A DNA stretch of 64,000 nt from Henningerozyma blattae CBS 6284 (taxonomy: Eukaryota > Ascomycota > Saccharomycetes > Saccharomycetales > Saccharomycetaceae), in NCBI RefSeq assembly GCF_000315915.1, contig NC_020187.1, positions 992,001 to 1,056,000 of the forward strand, written 5' to 3'. The number at the start of each line of letters is the position of its first letter. Within the stretch, counting starts at the first letter, position 1. Positions 50,676-60,310 of the stretch are shown piece by piece. The translations under genes and the position numbers were made by a program. The notes beneath the pieces are model-generated. The model ran no database searches. It worked only from the letters and a program-made list of their open reading frames with translations, and was not told the DNA's origin.

Positions 50676-51311
50676 TTTTTGTAATCTTACTTAATTCTTG
50701 CTCTCTATCTGATACTCGTGGTCTGTATTCAACGTAATTTATTCAGCGATAGCTAACCTTACAAACTTTTACTTATTACATTATTTGAGACAACTTATTT
50801 GCATCATTCTTACTCGAAAGAACTCCAAATATCCTCATTGATATGACTGAAAATATTTAATTTCGTTTTGAATAGCCGGAGTAATTACTGAGATTATTAA
50901 AGTTCCCTATAGAATGTGATATCGCTTGATGATCATTGTACATGTATGACTAGAGTTGCATGACTTTTATATACGATCTTCTATAAATGCATTATATATA
51001 TATATATATATATTTATACTACGATGTTGTAACCTAGGCTTGTAGTTTTTTACATCAGAATTAACAGGTATAAGTTCGTAAATACTAAAATTTCTCAGTT
51101 TCCTAGAATATCCCTAATTACAAGGTACTCCAAAACTCCGAATAGCGCTAATCACTTAACAAAAGCACATTTCAAAAATATTTAAATCCTTAAATAGTAT
51201 AGAAAAAACAATTAAATTTTTAAGTTCAGTTTATATCTTTTTTAAAGCTTTAATATTTAAGTCTAATTGATATAGCTAATTTTAATATATTAAAAAGTGC
51301 AAATAAGGACA
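50676..51311. other. PTI1 to CHO2-relic spacer
   Basis: About 635 bp, with a (TA)n run at 50995-51012. It would include the former CHO2 promoter. No UASINO-like CATGTGAA was found. Confidence 0.45.
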
Positions 51312-52768
51312 ATGCTTTCAAAAAAAGATGTCATTTCTAAAGTATATAATCACATTTCCGATGAACAAAGCAATAATTTAAAGAAAGATGAAATCTACAA
51401 ATTTCCTACAGCAAGACCTAGTTCTTTCAAATATTCTTTCAAGCCGCCCCAGACACATAATATGGTTATATCTTTATTCGATCCGAGACTTAAAAAATCT
51501 TTCCTAGAATGCTTTATTGTTTTAATTATTTTTTCAAACTTTTACTTTGCGTACATCTTAGTCAATAATTATGGGCGAGAATTGACCAGAAACTTTTTCC
51601 TTATCCAATACATTATTTGGAGACTGTCATATAATTTTGGTATAGGGTCTATTTTATATTTTCAGTCAAAAAATGAGTTTCTAACAATCTTTGCCAAAAA
51701 GAGACATTTGTTCAAATCTGACAATACAAGTTACCTCAGTAGATTTTCAAAGTTTGAAATAAATAGTAAAATGCCTAAGGATTACATTATTGAAAACTAT
51801 CATCACGAGGTATATATAGGTTTCTAAATAACCCTGACGCAATATTTGGAATTGCAGGTGTATTTGGATCTGTCTTCATGACTAACTTTAACTCCGAAAA
51901 TATTATTTTGGCTATTATTTGGATGGCTCTGAATTTTATATTTGTATTATTCATCGAATCGCCTCACATTGCAAAAGTGTACGAAAATTCTGATCGTGTC
52001 AGTAGCCCTTGAAAAAGAATTATTAAAGAACAGGGTTGTTAGTTCTGTTATTCAGCTACTATATCTCCTTGAATATAGAATTGTTTCATACTTTACGAAC
52101 TTTAAATTTCCTAATAAAAGGTTGCATTTTCCAGATATTGGATGCAGATTATATACACAAAATAAGAATTATCATGATATAGATGGAAACAAAGTGGTAA
52201 CTTTGGAGATTCAAAGTGAAAAACCTAATTCACATTTATTATCCCAACCAATAGACCTTAAAGTTAAAATTATTAATGACGAGTTTTCAAAATATGACTG
52301 GGTGGGCATATTTAAAGTATCGAAGAAAAACTCCCAAAAATATATTGGCACTAAATATATGTGTTGTTCAGCTGTAGAAAATTCGGAAGATAGTAAGTAT
52401 CAACAGAAAGGGGGAATCAAATGTATAGGATTGTATTTTGTTCCTTTTATGCTTCCAGTTAAACCAGGATTATATCGATTTGGATATTATAGCCAAAAAA
52501 TAATACAATCATACAATATTCTGATTTGTTAGAAATAAAATTTCCTACGTTAAGGCCTACAAGTCCTGCAGAATTATCCATCCAATTAATAGATTATTTT
52601 GAACAGCTTGAGGGGAAAGAGCTTCAAAGAAGTAACTTCATTGAAGAATTCAATTTCACGATTTTATGCGATTTACTTCGAAATTCTTTTGATATCTCAT
52701 TATCAAAAAAATATATGAAAGCTGTGAATGGAAGCATTGAAATTATATCTAAAAAGTATTTGAAATAA
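51312..52768 (+). pseudogene. CHO2: CHO2 pseudogene (phosphatidylethanolamine N-methyltransferase)
   Basis: Cho2 converts phosphatidylethanolamine to its monomethyl form in ER membranes. Three frames together resemble S. cerevisiae Cho2 (869 residues) from end to end, but with a large internal hole. The frame from ATG 51312 matches the N-terminus (FKPPQTHNMVISLFDPRLKK; FFLIQYIIWRLSYNFGIG; FEINSKMPKDY) and ends at 51827. From about 51820, in another frame, [20 protein letters not shown] matches residues near 530; the methyltransferase regions between are gone. After a stop near 52011 the frames 51942-52532 and 52526-52768 match the C-terminal domain (KYDWVGIFKVSKK; LLRNSFDISLSKKYMKAVNG). It lies between PTI1 and MTR3, the CHO2 site in S. 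cerevisiae. Confidence 0.92.
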
Positions 52769-52964
52769 GAGATGTCCTTGACCGTTTAGAATAGGACATT
52801 TATTGCAGAATTAAAATGCTTAAAGAATTTTTATTTATGTTATTGACTATATCAGTGATGGGCATATTTTCTTTGACTAATAATTACTTGGTATACAGAT
52901 TAAGTTAAGTGCAGCGTATGTATCTTATAAAAAATATAATAATTATTCGGCAATACTAGTTGAA

Positions 52965-53714
52965 TTAATTGGCTTTACAGTTTTCCTTATCTACTAGATA
53001 AGTTAACATCATATTTTTATATTCGTCGTATTGTTTCTTGCAATTATCTATAGAATTCATGATATCTTCCCTGTTGCCTTCATCTTTCCAGAATCCAATA
53101 ATTTCCTCACCAGATTTAATGAAAGCAAATACATTCCCTTTATATATTCCACCAGCAGCCATATCTATTATTTCAATACCAGCATCAACAAGTGCTAGAG
53201 TAATACCCGTAATACAATGTGGTAATATAGAAGTAATCGAGTTTGTACTATCTGATTTTTCATTGGATTGGATTTCCTTATCGTATATTAGGTAAATGAA
53301 GATATCGATACCAGATTTTGCGTACCTAGGTAAATTTATTACTGATTTAAATATATTTGTTAAAAAATTGCCGACTTCTTTTAATTGTGATGATGAATAT
53401 TTCTCTAGTGAACCATTCTTCAGTTGAATATTTAAAGAAGCTTGAGATGTGAATGAACCTCTGATAGCTCTAGGGCCATAGACAGAAGTAATAAGAGAAG
53501 TTTCATGATGTGAATTAGCGACATCCTTAACTTCAACTAAAGAGGATCCATTCGAGTTTGAAACAAAGCCAGTATGTAGAGCAACCTCTAACGCTTCATT
53601 TTTCAGAACAGTTTTTTTCAGTTCATCTGATTCATTAGATGTAGTGAGTGTGTTGAAAGTTAATGGCTTTGCGTTTGCTGGACCCAATAATCGTCTTCTA
53701 TCTTGAACATTCAT
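52965..53714 (-). CDS. MTR3: Mtr3, core RNA exosome subunit
   Basis: A 249-residue RNase PH-like protein (S. cerevisiae 250). Mtr3 is one of six catalytically inactive ring subunits of the exosome for nuclear and cytoplasmic 3'-5' RNA decay. The N-terminus MNVQDRRRLLGPANAKPL and the blocks SLITSVYGPRAIRGSFTSQ, GIDIFIYLIYDKE, ILPHCITGITLALVDAGIEI and GEEIIGFWKDEGN match the yeast protein. Followed on the same strand by NSR1, as YGR158C and YGR159C. Confidence 0.95.
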   Translation of the reverse strand: MNVQDRRRLLGPANAKPLTFNTLTTSNESDELKKTVLKNEALEVALHTGFVSNSNGSSLVEVKDVANSHHETSLITSVYGPRAIRGSFTSQASLNIQLKNGSLEKYSSSQLKEVGNFLTNIFKSVINLPRYAKSGIDIFIYLIYDKEIQSNEKSDSTNSITSILPHCITGITLALVDAGIEIIDMAAGGIYKGNVFAFIKSGEEIIGFWKDEGNREDIMNSIDNCKKQYDEYKNMMLTYLVDKENCKAN

Positions 53715-54453
53715 AGCTCTACTAGCGAAGTTACGTCCTATAAGCTAACTAATTATAATATTCAATCATTTTATTATAAAATATCCTGTTTTGGATCTCA
53801 TCGCAATTTTCTATATTGCCAATAGGTGATGCTCATGGCTCTAAAAACGGAATAGAAAAGAATTTTTACAAAGTATGCATATCACGTGAACATGGTATTA
53901 ATTCTTTGAAAGGAAAAAAAGCAAGACAATTTTAAATCACAATCGTTGTACATTACATTTACAAACTGTAAAGTATTGTTTCAATTCTAATCACAATGTA
54001 AAATTTCAACTAAAGCTATTTTTAATTTACAATACCTCAAGAGCGTCGTACAGATATATATACTTGGCTTACGGAATTATGTATCATTTTTATAATAAAG
54101 CCGTTATGTGCTAGTTTATATTTATTATATTCTAAACCGAAAATGTTTTGAAATATACATAATTTATTTTGGAGAATAAAAACATCCTAATACGGATTCA
54201 TGAAGCATTTCATGCATCAGTTCTCATGGATAACTGAATTTGTTTAATGTTAGGAATAAAATATTGAAGAATAATAACTCAATAATAAACTTAATATTTA
54301 TACAAATAATATACAAATTTGAGATAAAAAGATCATAAACTTCTCTTTAAATTCAAATGTTTATACATATGGCGGAGTCAATATGCCGATGTTTTTTATG
54401 GTAAATTTTTAAAAATGTTATGTGAAATGAATGAAATCAACTCATTAAACATA
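53715..54453. other. MTR3 promoter and NSR1 3' flank
   Basis: About 740 bp, AT-rich. ATCACGTGA at 53881-53889 is an E-box-like word. No gene seen. Confidence 0.45.
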
Positions 54454-55665
54454 TTAATCGAAAGTTTTCTTTGTACCTTCAAAATGGGCAACGTTTCTGG
54501 CTCTACCTAATGGAGCAGAGTTAGCACCAGATGCAGAGTCTCTGAAGTTTCTACCACCGAAGCCACCACGGCCACCTCTGCCACCTCTACCACCACGACC
54601 ACCACGACCACCACGACCACCAAAGTTACCTCTGTCATTTTGTGGTCTTGGAGTGGAGAAATCTAGTCTGACTGGTCTATTATTAATGTATTCACCTTGT
54701 AAGGCATCTAAAGCTTTCTTAGCACTTTCAACATCACCATATTGAACGTAACCGAAACCCTTTGGTTGTTCAGTTTCTGGATGGGTTGGAATACGGACAG
54801 ATATGATTTCACCATATTTGCTGAAAACTTCGTAAATATTGTCTCTATCAGCATCAAAAGATAAGTTACCTAAGAACAAAGTTTCAGATGGTTCAGATGG
54901 GGTGTCACCGAATTTTTTAGCACGATCACCACCGTTACTAGCTGGCTTAGAAGTAGACATATCACAGTTAATTGGTCTACCATCAATTTCCTTACCTTGC
55001 ATTTCCTTAATAGCTTTTTCAGCAAAAGTTTTATTTTTGAAATCAACGTAACCGTAACCACGAGATCTGTCAGTACCCTTTTCGTAAATAACTCTAGCAC
55101 TCAAAACACCACCAATAGGTTCGAATTCAGTCTTTAACCATTCGTCATCAATAGACCAGGATAAACGGCCAACGAAAATAGTAGCAGGTTCTTCAGATTC
55201 ATCAGGTTTTTGTTTCTTGGATTCAGAGGATTCTTCATCGTCAGCTTTACGTTTCTTGTCAGATTTTTCTTCTTCGGAAGAAGATGAAGATTCGTCAGAA
55301 GACTTGGCATCTTTCTTTTCTTCTTCTTCATCATCAGAAGAGTCTGAGTCTGAGTCTGAGGAAGAGCTTGAGTCAGATGAGGATTCAGCCTTCTTTTCTT
55401 CTTCCTTGTCAGATTCATCAGAAGAGTTGTCAGAGGAGGAATCAGAGGAGGAATCAGAATCAGAAGAGGACTCGTCTTTCTTTTCTTCCTTCTTTTCTTC
55501 CTTTTCTTCTTTGTCAGATTCATCAGATGATTCAGAAGAAGAAGAAGAATCAGAAGAAGAATCAGAAGAGGCATCTGATTCAGAAGCCACAGGGGATTCA
55601 ATCTTTTCTTGCTTCTTTACTTTTAGATCTTTCTTAGATTCTTTCTTTTGGGATGATTTAGCCAT
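54454..55665 (-). CDS. NSR1: Nsr1, nucleolin-like nucleolar RNA-binding protein
   Basis: A 403-residue nucleolin homologue (S. cerevisiae 414), needed for pre-rRNA processing and 40S assembly. In order: a Lys-rich start; alternating Ser and Asp/Glu runs (residues about 25-150), typical CK2-substrate tracts; RRM1 (about 160-237, RNP2 IFVGRLSWSI and RNP1 RSRGYGYVDF); RRM2 (about 260-337, LFLGNLSFDA and KGFGYVQY); then a GAR domain of RGG repeats (about 345-372) for arginine methylation. The strong codon bias of a highly expressed gene is visible. Antisense Ser/Glu frames are shadows. Confidence 0.95.
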   Translation of the reverse strand: MAKSSQKKESKKDLKVKKQEKIESPVASESDASSDSSSDSSSSSESSDESDKEEKEEKKEEKKDESSSDSDSSSDSSSDNSSDESDKEEEKKAESSSDSSSSSDSDSDSSDDEEEEKKDAKSSDESSSSSEEEKSDKKRKADDEESSESKKQKPDESEEPATIFVGRLSWSIDDEWLKTEFEPIGGVLSARVIYEKGTDRSRGYGYVDFKNKTFAEKAIKEMQGKEIDGRPINCDMSTSKPASNGGDRAKKFGDTPSEPSETLFLGNLSFDADRDNIYEVFSKYGEIISVRIPTHPETEQPKGFGYVQYGDVESAKKALDALQGEYINNRPVRLDFSTPRPQNDRGNFGGRGGRGGRGGRGGRGGRGGFGGRNFRDSASGANSAPLGRARNVAHFEGTKKTFD

Positions 55666-55807
55666 TTCAAGTTATTGGTTTTTTTTTTTAGAAATTCTAT
55701 ATAGCAAGAAAATATAAAATGTACTTCTTAAAAGTCTAAACATCATCTATTTTATAAGAATTATTTAGTCCACCTATAGAAGAAAGAGGTAGCATTTTGC
55801 TCTGTAA

Positions 55808-55826
55808 GCTCATCTAAAAATTTTTT
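55808..55826 (-). promoter_or_regulatory. PAC and RRPE elements of NSR1
   Basis: GATGAGC (minus strand, 55814-55808) is the PAC core; AAAAATTTTTT at 55816-55826 is the RRPE core directly beside it. The pair lies about 145-160 bp upstream of the NSR1 ATG and marks the ribosome-biogenesis regulon. Confidence 0.75.
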
Positions 55827-55827
55827 A

Positions 55828-55828
<1 letters not shown>

Positions 55829-55861
<33 letters not shown>
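55829..55861. repeat. Poly(A) tract, 33 bp
   Basis: Thirty-three consecutive A residues just upstream of the NSR1 PAC/RRPE pair. Such rigid tracts exclude nucleosomes; the exact length may be affected by sequencing. Confidence 0.9.
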
Positions 55862-55863
<2 letters not shown>

Positions 55864-56324
55864 AACGAATGAGCACGACAAGAAAAAAAAATTTTACTTC
55901 CTAGTGCCTTCAAAGGGTAATATGTATCTCGTGACCATATATCCTTTTTCAGTAATAATTAAAAAAAATTAAAAAAATGAAAATAAAAAAGCATGGTGAA
56001 CGGGTGTAAAACTGATTTCACAGAATCTGAAATTTACCGGGTTGCCAAATTTGGATTTGGTATGTAAATGGGCATGGTTAAATATTTTAAGGGTATAATT
56101 AAAAGTTACAATAAATGTCTGACTGTTTTACAAAAATATAAAGATAAAGATAAAAATATAAAATGAGAAGAAACACGTAAATGCGAGATTGAATTCAGGT
56201 TTCATCACGCTAAGAACTATTAGGATAGATAGAGGTAGTTTAGAACTAAATAAAAGAGAAAATGGAAGTGAGTGATATAGGAAAAAAGGAATAAAAGCAT
56301 CAAATGACTCCTAAATTAGTTTAT
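55862..56324. other. NSR1 distal upstream and adhesin-gene 3' flank
   Basis: About 460 bp with A-rich and (ATAAAG)-like runs near 56135-56160. No gene seen. Confidence 0.45.
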
Positions 56325-58601
56325 TCAAAAGAAGAAGGTTAAAATTGGGATTATTAGCATGAACCAAGATATGTTCAATGATGCAGCAGCACCTTCAGCA
56401 CTTTGGACAGCAACTGTTCCGGATGGAGAGGTAGCTGAGACAGAAGGTATAGTTGATGAGTTCTCAGTTTCGCTTGGAGAAACTGAACCATTTTCAGTTT
56501 GTCCATTACCTGAGTTAGAATGGCCGGAGCCATTGTTGGAACCAGAACCATTGGAACCACCATTGGAGCCATTGTTAGAGCTATCAGAGTCGTTGGCACC
56601 ACCATTGGCACCGTTGTTAGAACCAGACCCGTTAGCACCACCGTTGGAACCGTTGTTAGAACCGTCAGAGCCAGAGCCGTTGGCACCACCGTTGGAACCG
56701 TTGTTGGAACCAGACCCGTTAGCACTACCGTTGGAACCGTTGTTAGAACCGTCAGAGCCAGAGCCGTTGGCACCACCGTTGGAACCGTTGTTGGAACCAG
56801 ACCCGTTAGCACCACCGTTGGAACCGTTGTTAGAACCAGAACCGTTGTCAGAACCATTAGAGCCAGAGCCGTTAATACCATCAATACTGCCGTTGGGGCC
56901 ATCAGAACCATTTCCAGAACCGTTGTTGGAACCATCAGAGCCGTTACCAGCACCATTTCCAGAACCGTTGTTGGAACCATCAGAGCCGTTACCAGCACCA
57001 TTTCCAGAACCGTTGTTGGAACCATCAGAACCATTGTTGGAACCATCAGAACCATTGTTGGAACCATCAGAACCATTGTTGGAACCATCAGAACCATTGT
57101 TGGAACCATCAGAACCATTGTTGGAACCATCAGAACCGTTACCAGCACCATTTCCAGAACCGTTGTTGGAACCATCAGAACCATTGTTGGAACCATCAGA
57201 GCCGTTACCAGCACCATTTCCAGAACCATCTGTCATAGTAACAATACTTGTTTGTGATTCGACATGAGTACTAGTAACATCATGAGTCACTGGAATGGTA
57301 GAAGTGACTGGAATAATAGTGGTAATACTTTCTACTGAAGTTTCAGTGATAACTTGAGTAGTTTGGACGGTTTCAGTAGTTAAGATTGTAGAAGTAGTTG
57401 GAGATCCGTTAACAGTGACAGTTTCTTCAATAGTCTTGGTAATTGGGAAAGTAGTAGTAATAGTAATTTCTTTAGTATTTGTTTGTTCATACACTGAAGT
57501 TAGAGTGACTAAAGTAGTTTGAGAAGTGAGGATGGTGGAGATGACTGGTAATGTAGATTCAATAACATTTACAGAAGTTTCAGTGGAGACAATTGTAGTT
57601 GGAATAGAATGAGTAGTTAAAATGGTAGAAGTGATAGAAGAACCGTTTTTAGTGATTGTAGTTGGAATAGTTTCGATAGTAGAGATCTCGGTAGTGTAAG
57701 AAGTGACAAAGGTTATTGTTTCAGTGGAATTAACAATTCCAGGGTTTGTGATATGTTTAGTTTCAGTAGCGGTGACAGTAGCGGTGGAAGTAGCCATGGA
57801 AGTGGAGGAAGCAACTTGAACTGTATTTGTGACATCAATTGTATCAGTTTCTAAAGTGGTAGCAGTGATTGTCTGAGTGACTAGAGAAGTTTGAGAATCT
57901 ACAGAGGTGACAGTATAATTACTAGTAGAGGTGACAACGAAAGTGCTTGTAGTGAGCATGGTACCAGTACCACTGTAGTCAGTGTTTGTAATAACAGATG
58001 TGACTGTCACTGGGAAAGTTTTTGTAGTCTCATAAGTGGATGTGACCAAATTGGTTGAGGTTAAAGTCATTGTGGTTGTAACGGAATCGATATCAGTTGT
58101 CTTAATGGTGTCAATAACAGTTTGCTTTTCAGTGGTTGTACCTGTGGTGATATAGTCTGTGTTTGTGACGGTAGTAGTAGCGTTTGTATATTTAGTTTCG
58201 GTACTAGTAGCGGTTATATGAGAAGTGAAAATTGTGTAGATTGAGAACGAAGTAGCCATAGTGTGATCAGTAACGACAACAGTGGTGGTTTCAGTGTTAC
58301 CGTAGATATGAACAGTGGCATAACTTGTCTTTGTCCTGAATTCAGTGGTTGTATGAGTGACAGTGTTTAAAGTATCAGTAATGGTGACAGTGTTTAAAAT
58401 ATCAGTAACAGTGGTTGTAACCCAAAAATTTGCGGATGAAATAGCAGTTGAGACATTGGCGGTAGAAGTGGTAGCAGAAGTAGGTGTGATGATACTAGGT
58501 GTGTAATCGTTAGTAGTAGTGGTGATATTACTTTGAGCAAATGAATTGCCGAGTAATACTATGAATAGAATCCATGAAGATAATGTGTTTGAGTTAAACA
58601 T
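56325..58601 (-). CDS. GPI-anchored, repeat-rich cell-wall adhesin-like protein
   Basis: A 758-residue secreted protein that I cannot assign to a named gene. Signal peptide at residues 1-22 (ending NSFAQ). Residues 23-430 are Thr/Ser/Val-rich with many TTTVT, STIP and TSVxSxT units and likely O-mannosylated. Residues about 435-700 are tandem repeats built from GSDGSNN, GSGNGAGN and NGSNGGANGS units; nearly every NGS is an N-glycosylation sequon. The C-terminus has a hydrophobic GPI signal (SLNISWFMLIIPILTFFF) after a small-residue site (AEGAAA). The layout is that of yeast wall mannoproteins or flocculins with the ligand domain reduced or absent. Antisense frames over the repeats are shadows. 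Confidence 0.85.
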   Translation of the reverse strand: MFNSNTLSSWILFIVLLGNSFAQSNITTTTNDYTPSIITPTSATTSTANVSTAISSANFWVTTTVTDILNTVTITDTLNTVTHTTTEFRTKTSYATVHIYGNTETTTVVVTDHTMATSFSIYTIFTSHITATSTETKYTNATTTVTNTDYITTGTTTEKQTVIDTIKTTDIDSVTTTMTLTSTNLVTSTYETTKTFPVTVTSVITNTDYSGTGTMLTTSTFVVTSTSNYTVTSVDSQTSLVTQTITATTLETDTIDVTNTVQVASSTSMATSTATVTATETKHITNPGIVNSTETITFVTSYTTEISTIETIPTTITKNGSSITSTILTTHSIPTTIVSTETSVNVIESTLPVISTILTSQTTLVTLTSVYEQTNTKEITITTTFPITKTIEETVTVNGSPTTSTILTTETVQTTQVITETSVESITTIIPVTSTIPVTHDVTSTHVESQTSIVTMTDGSGNGAGNGSDGSNNGSDGSNNGSGNGAGNGSDGSNNGSDGSNNGSDGSNNGSDGSNNGSDGSNNGSDGSNNGSGNGAGNGSDGSNNGSGNGAGNGSDGSNNGSGNGSDGPNGSIDGINGSGSNGSDNGSGSNNGSNGGANGSGSNNGSNGGANGSGSDGSNNGSNGSANGSGSNNGSNGGANGSGSDGSNNGSNGGANGSGSNNGANGGANDSDSSNNGSNGGSNGSGSNNGSGHSNSGNGQTENGSVSPSETENSSTIPSVSATSPSGTVAVQSAEGAAASLNISWFMLIIPILTFFF
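56530..57230. repeat. Tandem coding repeats of the adhesin-like gene
   Basis: Minisatellite of 18-bp and larger composite units. The most regular part (about 57020-57130) repeats the unit for GSDGSN several times with almost no variation; the left part (56560-56850) is a longer higher-order repeat. Recent slippage or recombination is likely. Confidence 0.9.
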
Positions 58602-59084
58602 TTTTAGTTGATGGTTTTTTTGAGAGGGAAGAGAAGAGAGAAGTTTGAAATAAAGATGAAAAGATGTGGTATATTTATACTTGAAAATATGACTGCAAGT
58701 GCAGTGACAATTACAGCAGTTATTGAAGTTGCAGTTCCTACTACATTAGATAAGGGAAATTCATACAATCATGACACATTTAATGTCATGATGAATTGAA
58801 GACGTATTATTGAATTAACTAGTTGTTAAGTAAGTGTAAATGTAAATGTAAGCGTAAGTGTAAGCGTAAGTGTAAGTGTAAGTGTAAGCGTAAGTGTAAG
58901 TGTAAGTGTAAGTGTAAGTGTAAAAGTCACCGTACGTAATACTATACTTGTAAGAATCTCCACGTTAGCAATTGAAATCAATTTGAGATTATACTATGAA
59001 TAAGTTTTTGCAATGACAATAGTAAGAGCAATAGTACGAGGCTTTACTTGTCTGAGCGGTTAATTTTTTGGGGTTTGTAAATTT
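58602..59084. other. Promoter of the adhesin-like gene with GTAAGY hexamer repeat
   Basis: Upstream of the adhesin ATG. A TATTTATA-type box lies near 58671-58678. From about 58829 to 58923 there is a tandem hexamer array (GTAAGT, GTAAGC, GTAAAT). No gene supported; a 63-codon frame at 58608-58799 overlaps the promoter and is not credible. Confidence 0.55.
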
Positions 59085-59615
59085 CTAAATTAGTAGCGCC
59101 CGGAGCGTTCCATAGACTTTTCTACGGAGTGTTCTCGGAATGCCGGAGCCGGCAGCAGGCAGCAGGCACAAGGGTCCTGCTACCCAAACAGGTAGCAAAA
59201 AAAAAGAAAGAGATCTCGCCAGATCTTGGGAAAGATTAGCAAAGGCAATTGGCAGCCGAGTAATCTTTGGCTGGGCAATTGGAATAGTCAGTGGTATTGC
59301 AGCTGCTATTTCAAGTAGTGGGAACAAGAAACGCCGAGCACGGGAGAAGGCAAGTAAAAAGAAAGAGAAAAAGAAAAGAGAGGGAGGAGGAAAGAGAGGG
59401 AGGAGGAAAGAGTAGAAAAAAGAATAGCAATGATCTATAATTAGATGAGGTATTTAGAATGTATGTAGAATGTATGTATGGGACGCGTATATAACGTGTT
59501 TATGCAGGATCTCGGAGAGCCTCGGAATTAGGGAGGCTCAGCGTTCGGAGGGGGCGGTATGGAAGTGATTACAAGTGCGGTTGTGGTTGCAGTGCAATGG
59601 CACTTGGAGTTGCGC
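59085..59615. other. GC-richer stretch with an uncertain 91-codon frame
   Basis: Base composition jumps from AT-rich to GC-rich. A plus-strand frame (59140-59415) would encode a basic protein with one hydrophobic segment (VIFGWAIGIVSGIAAAI) and a Lys/Arg/Glu tail from a purine tract. It has no recognisable relative, and an opposing frame covers part of it. I leave it unassigned. Confidence 0.3.
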
Positions 59616-59855
59616 TTACCATGTGAGTAAGACGTCGCCGGATCCTACTGAACTACCTCTACGCTCGCGTAAATTGTAGACACGTGAGCCCTGTAAAGCA
59701 GCGTAGCGTTGAGCATGATGTGTGTATTGAACAGTTGGTTTGCGAAGTCTGCGTAGAGTCTCGGCTTCGTCTCGGCTCTCTAGGAGGTTGAAGAGGAGTT
59801 CTTTGTGAGCGTTGTCTAGATTGTTTGAGTAGTCTAAAGCGTGTGAAGATTGCAT
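59616..59855 (-). CDS. Small hydrophilic protein of unknown function, stress-type promoter
   Basis: A 79-residue frame from ATG 59855 (MQSSHALDYSNNLDNAHKELL). A longer frame upstream (to 60221) runs through the promoter and is not credible, since a TATATAAAAA box (59980-59971) and an A/C-rich leader precede the chosen ATG, as in strongly expressed yeast genes. The protein has an acidic-helical first half and a basic second half (AETLRRLRKPT; YNLRERRGSSVGS). A CCCCT stress-element core lies further up (about 60067-60071 on the minus strand). I do not recognise the family. Small size and high GC make this moderately uncertain. Confidence 0.5.
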   Translation of the reverse strand: MQSSHALDYSNNLDNAHKELLFNLLESRDEAETLRRLRKPTVQYTHHAQRYAALQGSRVYNLRERRGSSVGSGDVLLTW

Positions 59856-59970
59856 GATTATGAGTGATGTGATATAAGTGTGATTTGTTTTTTTTTGATT
59901 TTTGAGATTGGCTGGTTGATTGTGTAGTGTTGTGTATTGATGAGATGAGCTATACTCTGCCAAGAGCCTC

Positions 59971-59980
59971 TTTTTATATA
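59971..59980 (-). promoter_or_regulatory. TATA box of the small gene at 59616-59855
   Basis: TATATAAAAA on the minus strand, about 115 bp from the ATG, followed by a C/A-rich leader without upstream ATG. Confidence 0.6.
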
Positions 59981-60256
59981 CGGCGCATCTTGTAAAGTCC
60001 ATGGAACAGCACGGAATCCTGGCGAAAGCGGCAGAACACGGCGGAAGCGCTGTGGCGGGGCAGAGAGGGGCATTGCATCTGCTGAAACTTTTCAAATTTT
60101 CGAAATTGCCGGAATTGGTTGCACATTCCTGCTGCATTCCGGCCCCGCGGAACAAAACAGAGCCAAACAACAAGACGCAACGGAACGAAGTCAACCACTG
60201 GCCAAAACGGCGAATGGACAAAGCGGAGGCACCCGCCGCATTACCTAACTCTTAGT

Positions 60257-60301
60257 AAATGTTGTGCTACCAAATGTTGTGCTACCAAATGTTGTGCTAC
60301 C
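60257..60301. repeat. Three tandem copies of a 15-bp unit
   Basis: AAATGTTGTGCTACC three times without change, then a partial fourth start (AAATGGCGTG). Confidence 0.95.
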
Positions 60302-60310
60302 AAATGGCGT

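Noticed and set aside
55134..55717. Ser/Glu- and Leu-rich frames around the start of NSR1
   Set aside because: Shadows of the Ser/Asp/Glu repeats of NSR1.
56359..57267. Long plus-strand frames of Leu-Glu-Pro or Thr-Ile repeats
   Set aside because: Antisense shadows of the adhesin minisatellite; only the minus-strand frame has a signal peptide and GPI signal.
59856..60221. 201-residue version of the small minus-strand gene at 59616
   Set aside because: The extra part runs through the TATA box and leader, is Cys/Arg-rich without pattern, and an opposing frame of equal quality exists.
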